Shown: piece after piece, positions 8,202 to 10,496 of the stretch
How positions within the stretch are numbered: position 1 is the first letter of the stretch
Layout: every line of letters starts with the position of its first letter
Translations under genes and position numbers: made by a program
DNA from: Bacteroidales bacterium
GTDB lineage: Bacteria; Bacteroidota; Bacteroidia; Bacteroidales; ML635J-15
Length of the DNA: 10,496 bases
Direction of reading: 5' to 3'
Assembly: GCA_028701945.1 (NCBI GenBank)
Contig: JAQVPT010000105.1
Location: 1-10,496, forward strand
The notes under the pieces: generated by a model
Told to the model about the DNA's origin: nothing
What the model saw: the letters and a program-made list of their open reading frames with translations, nothing else
Databases searched by the model: none

Positions 8202-8230
8202 CAATAATATTACTCATACTATTAACCCAA
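8202..8230 (-). promoter_or_regulatory. candidate promoter for the YidE/AspT-like transporter
   Basis: On the - strand, TTG (8230-8228), an 18-nt spacer, then TATTATTG (8209-8202) resembles the Bacteroidota -33/-7 pair with one mismatch in the -7 element. It would give a leader of about 100 nt. The rest of 8094-8276 shows nothing else I can name. Confidence 0.3.
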
Positions 8231-8276
8231 CACTAATATAACGCTATTTGTAACATTTATTTTGTATCTTTTCTTC

Positions 8277-8464
8277 ATGGATAAAATGGATTTTAGAAAA
8301 TTATCAAGTGAGCAAAGATATTGCCTTCGACTGCGAGCAATTAACTTGATAAAATCGGAAAAAAAGCAGAAAGATATAGCCACACTTTTTGGAGTCCGAA
8401 CTAATACTGTTGGTTATTGGTAAAGGCATACAAGACAGAGGGTTTGAAAGAGTTAGCAAAATAA
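8277..8464 (+). pseudogene. IS630-type transposase, frameshifted N-terminal remnant
   Basis: ATG at 8277 opens a frame of 48 codons. It encodes a helix-turn-helix domain typical of the N-terminus of IS630-family transposases: an R/L-rich helix (LRLRAINLIK) followed by KQKDIATLFGVRTNTVGYW. It stops at TAA 8421-8423. Shifting by one base restores the expected continuation KAYKTEGLKELAK (8423-8461) before a second stop at 8462-8464, so one base was lost just after the GYW tryptophan codon. The catalytic DDE domain is absent, so this cannot be active. A perfect 7-bp inverted repeat, ATAAAAC/GTTTTAT (8461-8467 and 8474-8480), marks the point where similarity ends. No intact terminal repeats of the element were identified. 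Confidence 0.7.
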
Positions 8465-8523
8465 AACAAGCATGTTTTATGAACAAGTGATTATTAATAA
8501 AGATGGGTTTTTAGACAATCTGA

Positions 8524-8703
8524 CGGTTGCGGCTATGTGGAATAGGAATAGAAATTACCTTTTCAAGATTCCTACGAAGCCAAATTTTTTGGTTTTGTTT
8601 TTAAATTTTGTAGTAAAGCCAAATGTAAAAATTTGGCGGTGTTCGGATGTGTTCTGCACGAACGGTTACAGGTGAATTTCCACATTACACATAGGTGCTG
8701 TTA
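8524..8703 (+). repeat. repeat copy A, ending in CATTACACATAGGTGCTGTTA
   Basis: Noncoding element that recurs at 9706-9781. Shared landmarks in order are CGGTTGCGGC (8524-8533), GAAATTAC (8551-8558), TTCCT (8569-8573), and a terminal 21-mer at 8683-8703 that differs from copy B at one base. Copy A is about 100 nt longer: 8579-8676 is an apparent insertion carrying an 11-bp inverted repeat (GCCAAATTTTT 8579-8589 with 8627-8637) and a GTTCG/CGAAC hairpin (8641-8645 and 8659-8663). Its last bases, TGCTGTTACCACC (8696-8708), are the inverted partner of 9480-9492. Function unknown; integron attC-like or a small mobile repeat are the main options. Confidence 0.6.
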
Positions 8704-8720
8704 CCACCTGGTTATTTATC

Positions 8721-8743
8721 AACTCTCCATTTTTAGGCGAGTT
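8721..8743 (-). terminator. hairpin over the antitoxin stop, possible terminator
   Basis: On the - strand AACTCGCC and GGAGAGTT pair around a TAAAAAT loop with one internal mismatch, spanning the end of the antitoxin gene. No T run follows, so a factor-independent terminator is only a possibility; it could equally be an mRNA 3' stabilising stem or part of the cassette end. Confidence 0.3.
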
Positions 8744-9059
8744 TTATATTTTGGTTTAAAAGCTCCACATTAAAATTAATTTTTGCGTTCAAAGCCCTAA
8801 AAACTTTTAAAATTGTTTCAAACCTTGCGTCAGTAAGACTGTTTTCAAGTTTTGAAATTTGGGATTTTTTCACGCCCACTAATTCTCCAAGTTGCTCTTG
8901 AGTAAGATGTCTTTCTTTTCGTGCTTGTTTAATTGCCTCACCTAAAAGCTCAAGAGTCAATTCATATTCAAAAGCATCACGCTCAGGAGTTCCTTTTTTA
9001 CCAATAAATCTTTCGGTTAACTCTTCTAATGATGTTGTATTCATTCCTTTATTTTTCAT
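8733..9059 (-). CDS. higA: HigA-type antitoxin, XRE family HTH protein
   Basis: A 108-residue protein with a Cro/CI (XRE) helix-turn-helix at about residues 51-75: LTQEQLGELVGVKKSQISKLE, shown here as its two recognisable halves LTQEQLGEL and VGVKKSQISKLE. An N-terminal region rich in Glu (residues 8-45) and a short C-terminal strand follow the layout of HigA-like antitoxins encoded downstream of a Gp49-like toxin. It should neutralise the neighbouring RNase and bind the operator in front of the operon. The start is ATG at 9057-9059; a second ATG (codon 6) is possible. It overlaps the toxin gene by 11 nt, a usual arrangement for toxin-first modules. Confidence 0.85.
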   Translation of the reverse strand: MKNKGMNTTSLEELTERFIGKKGTPERDAFEYELTLELLGEAIKQARKERHLTQEQLGELVGVKKSQISKLENSLTDARFETILKVFRALNAKINFNVELLNQNIKLA

Positions 9060-9375
9060 TGCTCCTTGTTTTAAGATTAAAATATTTTTCTTTAATTTGA
9101 ACGGCTTTCTGAATTTCTTTCGGAGGCGTTTTCTTTGTCTTCTTTATTATTCCATGAGTTGAAACAACAAGTTTTTCCACTGGTTCTGTTTTGTCCCAAA
9201 AAGCGAAAAGACGAAAATGCGTTTTATTAAATAAAGTTCTAAATTTCCAAATATCATCAGACAGTTTCTTAAACACTTCTTGATCCTGTGTAACTTTGGC
9301 TTTATAAATGTTGTAAATAATCTTTTCTCTTTCTTTTTTTTCAAAACTACCAAGAAATTCGACTGCTTCGTCCAA
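9049..9375 (-). CDS. higB: HigB-type toxin (Gp49-like, RelE/ParE superfamily), 5' end frameshifted
   Basis: Ribosome-dependent mRNA interferase family. Conserved Gp49-like elements are seen: FLGSFEKKEREKI helix, FKKLSDDIWKFRTLF, FRLFAFWDK, and THGIIKKTKKTPPKEIQKA. The coordinates start at an in-frame TTG (9373-9375), but similarity to the family begins upstream at RFKAEFLDEAV (open to a stop at 9400-9402) and no ATG is in frame there. The ATG at 9401-9403, about 10 nt after the predicted transcription start, encodes only MNFKI before a stop; deleting one base would give MN-(F/L)-RFKAEFLDE, the normal beginning. So either the toxin is crippled, it starts at TTG lacking its first strand, or the base is a sequencing error. 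It is first in the operon and overlaps the antitoxin gene by 11 nt. Confidence 0.8.
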   Translation of the reverse strand: MDEAVEFLGSFEKKEREKIIYNIYKAKVTQDQEVFKKLSDDIWKFRTLFNKTHFRLFAFWDKTEPVEKLVVSTHGIIKKTKKTPPKEIQKAVQIKEKYFNLKTRSNEK

Positions 9376-9418
9376 AAACTCGGCTTTAAATCTTAAAGTT
9401 CATTCATTTCTTTTTTTA

Positions 9419-9450
9419 CAAAGATACGAGTTTCCTCATTAGGAAACAAA
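9419..9450 (-). promoter_or_regulatory. higBA promoter
   Basis: On the - strand TTTG (9450-9447), a 20-nt spacer and TATCTTTG (9426-9419) match the Bacteroidota primary-sigma consensus (TTTG, about 19-20 nt, TAnnTTTG) perfectly. Transcription would start near 9412, giving a very short leader before the ATGs at 9405-9407 and 9401-9403. This is the clearest promoter in the window. Confidence 0.75.
9430..9447. promoter_or_regulatory. palindromic operator in the higBA promoter
   Basis: GTTTCCT-CATT-AGGAAAC is a perfect 7-bp inverted repeat with a 4-nt centre, lying in the spacer between the -33 and -7 elements. Its position would let a bound HigA dimer or HigBA complex block RNA polymerase, the usual conditional autoregulation of type II modules. 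Binding is inferred from position and symmetry. Confidence 0.65.
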
Positions 9451-9479
9451 TTTATTTTAGGGGAGCGCTTTTTTAACTT

Positions 9480-9510
9480 GGTGGTAACGGCAGTCCGTCT
9501 AAAAACCACC
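9480..9510. repeat. GGTGGTAACGGCA boundary motif with nested hairpin
   Basis: GGTGGTAACGGCA (9480-9492) is complementary to TGCTGTTACCACC at 8696-8708 over 13 positions with one G:T pair, bracketing higBA. Locally, GGTGGT (9480-9485) also pairs with ACCACC (9505-9510), and ACGG-CAGT-CCGT (9487-9498) forms a nested inner stem. It resembles one arm of an integron attC site in placement, but this is an inference. Confidence 0.5.
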
Positions 9511-9705
9511 TATTTTTTCTAATTTTGGTCAAATATAAGCCTTTTTAAGAGATGTTTTATGATTTACAGAAACTGTTTTTAGAATATTAATCAAAAAAGA
9601 TAGCGGCTTAGAATTGACGTAATGAAGTCTTATATGTATGTTAAAACCATATAAAAACACCCAAAGAGGGAATATATGTATGGTTTTCACTCTTACTTAA
9701 TAATT
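9511..9705. other. noncoding stretch with a hairpin between the boundary motif and repeat B
   Basis: No gene was found on either strand. The visible structure is a perfect 9-bp inverted repeat AAAACCATA/TATGGTTTT (9643-9651 and 9679-9687), with TATATGTATG immediately left of it (9631-9640) and a near copy inside it (9673-9682). Together with the boundary motif and repeat B it forms a roughly 300-nt noncoding block. Confidence 0.45.
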
Positions 9706-9781
9706 CGGTTGCGGCGGATTTTAAATAGTGAAATTACTTTCAAAGTTCCTGCAAATTCCGCATTATACATAGGTGCTGTTA
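9706..9781 (+). repeat. repeat copy B, ending in CATTATACATAGGTGCTGTTA
   Basis: Short copy of the element at 8524-8703. It has CGGTTGCGGC (9706-9715), GAAATTAC (9730-9737), TTCCT (9746-9750) and the terminal 21-mer at 9761-9781. It lacks the ~98-nt segment found in copy A. The bases after the shared GTTA differ between copies (ATAAAC... here, CCACC... in copy A), so similarity stops abruptly, as expected where different cassettes or inserts join a common end. Confidence 0.6.
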
Positions 9782-9787
9782 TAAACT

Positions 9788-9825
9788 GGTGGTTTTCCTC
9801 TACAAAATATTCTTATGGAACCACC
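9788..9825 (-). terminator. stem-loop just after the type IX-secreted protein gene
   Basis: GGTGGTT-tt-CC (9788-9798) pairs with GGAACCACC (9817-9825), a 9-bp stem with a two-base bulge, 5 nt beyond the stop of the leftward gene. The tail on the - strand, AGTTTATAAC, is not a good T run, so termination is possible but not certain. Confidence 0.4.
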
Positions 9826-9829
9826 ATCC

Positions 9830-10387
9830 TTAATGATCACTTTTAATAAATTTATTAGTAATCACGCCTTTTTCGTATAAAACGTGCACAAAATAAATTC
9901 CATTGCTAAATTCACTAATGTTAATTTCGACTATTGAAGATGAAGATTGCGTTGATGAAACGACTTTACCATACGGGTCTAATATTTCAATAGTTTTATT
10001 TTCGGCACTTGAACTCGGAAATTCAATTGTAATCATTTTGCTTGCTGGATTTGGAAAAACTGATAAATTACTAATACTATTATCAACTGTGCGAGTTGGT
10101 CTGCCTTCGGAGTAATAAAAAATATAATCTTGAGTTAAATGCCATTCACTTAAATCAATATTGTAACTATAAAACTGCATATTAGTTGTTTTATATTGCC
10201 CATATAAATTTGTTGGCATAATCAACAAATCAAAAACAGCATAATTGTCAAAAATATTTATTTGCTTTGATAAGGCAATCAGAATACCTGTTTCTTCATC
10301 GTATGTGTAATTAATAAGCTCTGTTCCATTAAAAAAATCGTCATAAAAAGTTTCTGTTTTTCCTATAAGTAGGGCTTCCTCAGAAAG
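9830..10387 (-). CDS. type IX secretion sorting-domain protein, C-terminal part, probably a broken gene
   Basis: The last ~80 residues (about 10072-9833) form a type A C-terminal sorting domain: the VFPNPAS opening, a KTIEILDPYGKVV strand, SEFSNGIYFVHV, and a basic KFIKSDH end. Such domains send Sec-exported proteins through the type IX system to the cell surface or medium. Before it comes an extracellular-type sequence rich in Tyr, Asp and Asn (for example NGTELINYTYDEETG and YIFYYSEGRPT), as in short repeat proteins of unknown function. The frame is open back to a TGA at 10388-10390 with no Met and no signal peptide; the only start-like codon, TTG at 10226-10228, falls inside the conserved sequence. 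Upstream of 10388 the other two - strand frames stay open for more than 30 codons, which suggests one or two frameshifts. Its function beyond secretion is unknown. Confidence 0.65.
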   Translation of the reverse strand, partial: LSEEALLIGKTETFYDDFFNGTELINYTYDEETGILIALSKQINIFDNYAVFDLLIMPTNLYGQYKTTNMQFYSYNIDLSEWHLTQDYIFYYSEGRPTRTVDNSISNLSVFPNPASKMITIEFPSSSAENKTIEILDPYGKVVSSTQSSSSIVEINISEFSNGIYFVHVLYEKGVITNKFIKSDH

Positions 10388-10496
10388 TCAGATTTAGAAT
10401 ATTTGCAAAATTCATAATATTCATAACAAAAAGAGTTGCACCTATCCAGGATTCGGAAGTATCCTTGAGTTTCGCTTTAATCTGGTTAAGATTATA

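Noticed and set aside
8472..8675. 67-codon frame on the + strand starting at an ATG after the IS630 remnant
   Set aside because: It runs straight through repeat copy A and its hairpins, the translation looks like random AT-rich sequence, and the equivalent part of copy B has no matching frame.
8524..9781. CRISPR array
   Set aside because: Only two copies of the repeat about 1.1 kb apart, of unequal length and with genes between them; no regular repeat-spacer pattern and no cas genes.

Overview
The window is AT-rich (roughly one third G+C by eye) and reads like a chromosomal segment from a member of the Bacteroidota. Three things point there: a type IX secretion C-terminal sorting domain at the right end, a textbook Bacteroidota promoter (TTTG, 20-nt spacer, TATCTTTG) in front of a toxin-antitoxin pair, and starts that do not rely on strong Shine-Dalgarno sequences. 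The genus cannot be named from this.

Left part (1-4447, all + strand): the 3' portion of a CPBP-family intramembrane protease with an unusual C-terminal soluble extension, then a tight four-gene sugar-nucleotide operon: UDP-glucuronate decarboxylase (UDP-xylose synthase), RmlA, RmlC and RmlD. Three of the four dTDP-L-rhamnose enzymes are present; RmlB (dTDP-glucose 4,6-dehydratase) is not, so it must lie elsewhere. The operon supplies UDP-xylose and dTDP-rhamnose for surface glycans.

Middle part (4448-8276, all - strand): a fold-type III PLP racemase of the alanine/ornithine racemase family preceded by a GNAT acetyltransferase (44-nt gap, probably one transcript), and further upstream a YidE/AspT-like transporter with two internal RCK_C (TrkA_C) domains. 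Together they suggest amino-acid or D-amino-acid handling. They converge with the rml operon over a short hairpin-rich gap.

Right part (8277-10496): accessory DNA. It holds a frameshifted N-terminal remnant of an IS630-type transposase, a HigB/HigA-type toxin-antitoxin module on the - strand with a visible promoter and palindromic operator, and the C-terminal part of a type IX-secreted protein whose upstream reading frame is broken. Two copies of a noncoding repeat (8524-8703 and 9706-9781) end in nearly the same 21-mer. A complementary 13-mer pair (8696-8708 and 9480-9492) brackets the toxin-antitoxin genes, an arrangement that resembles integron gene cassettes with attC-type ends. That is the most unusual structure here. 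The toxin's natural ATG appears to be out of frame with the rest of the gene.
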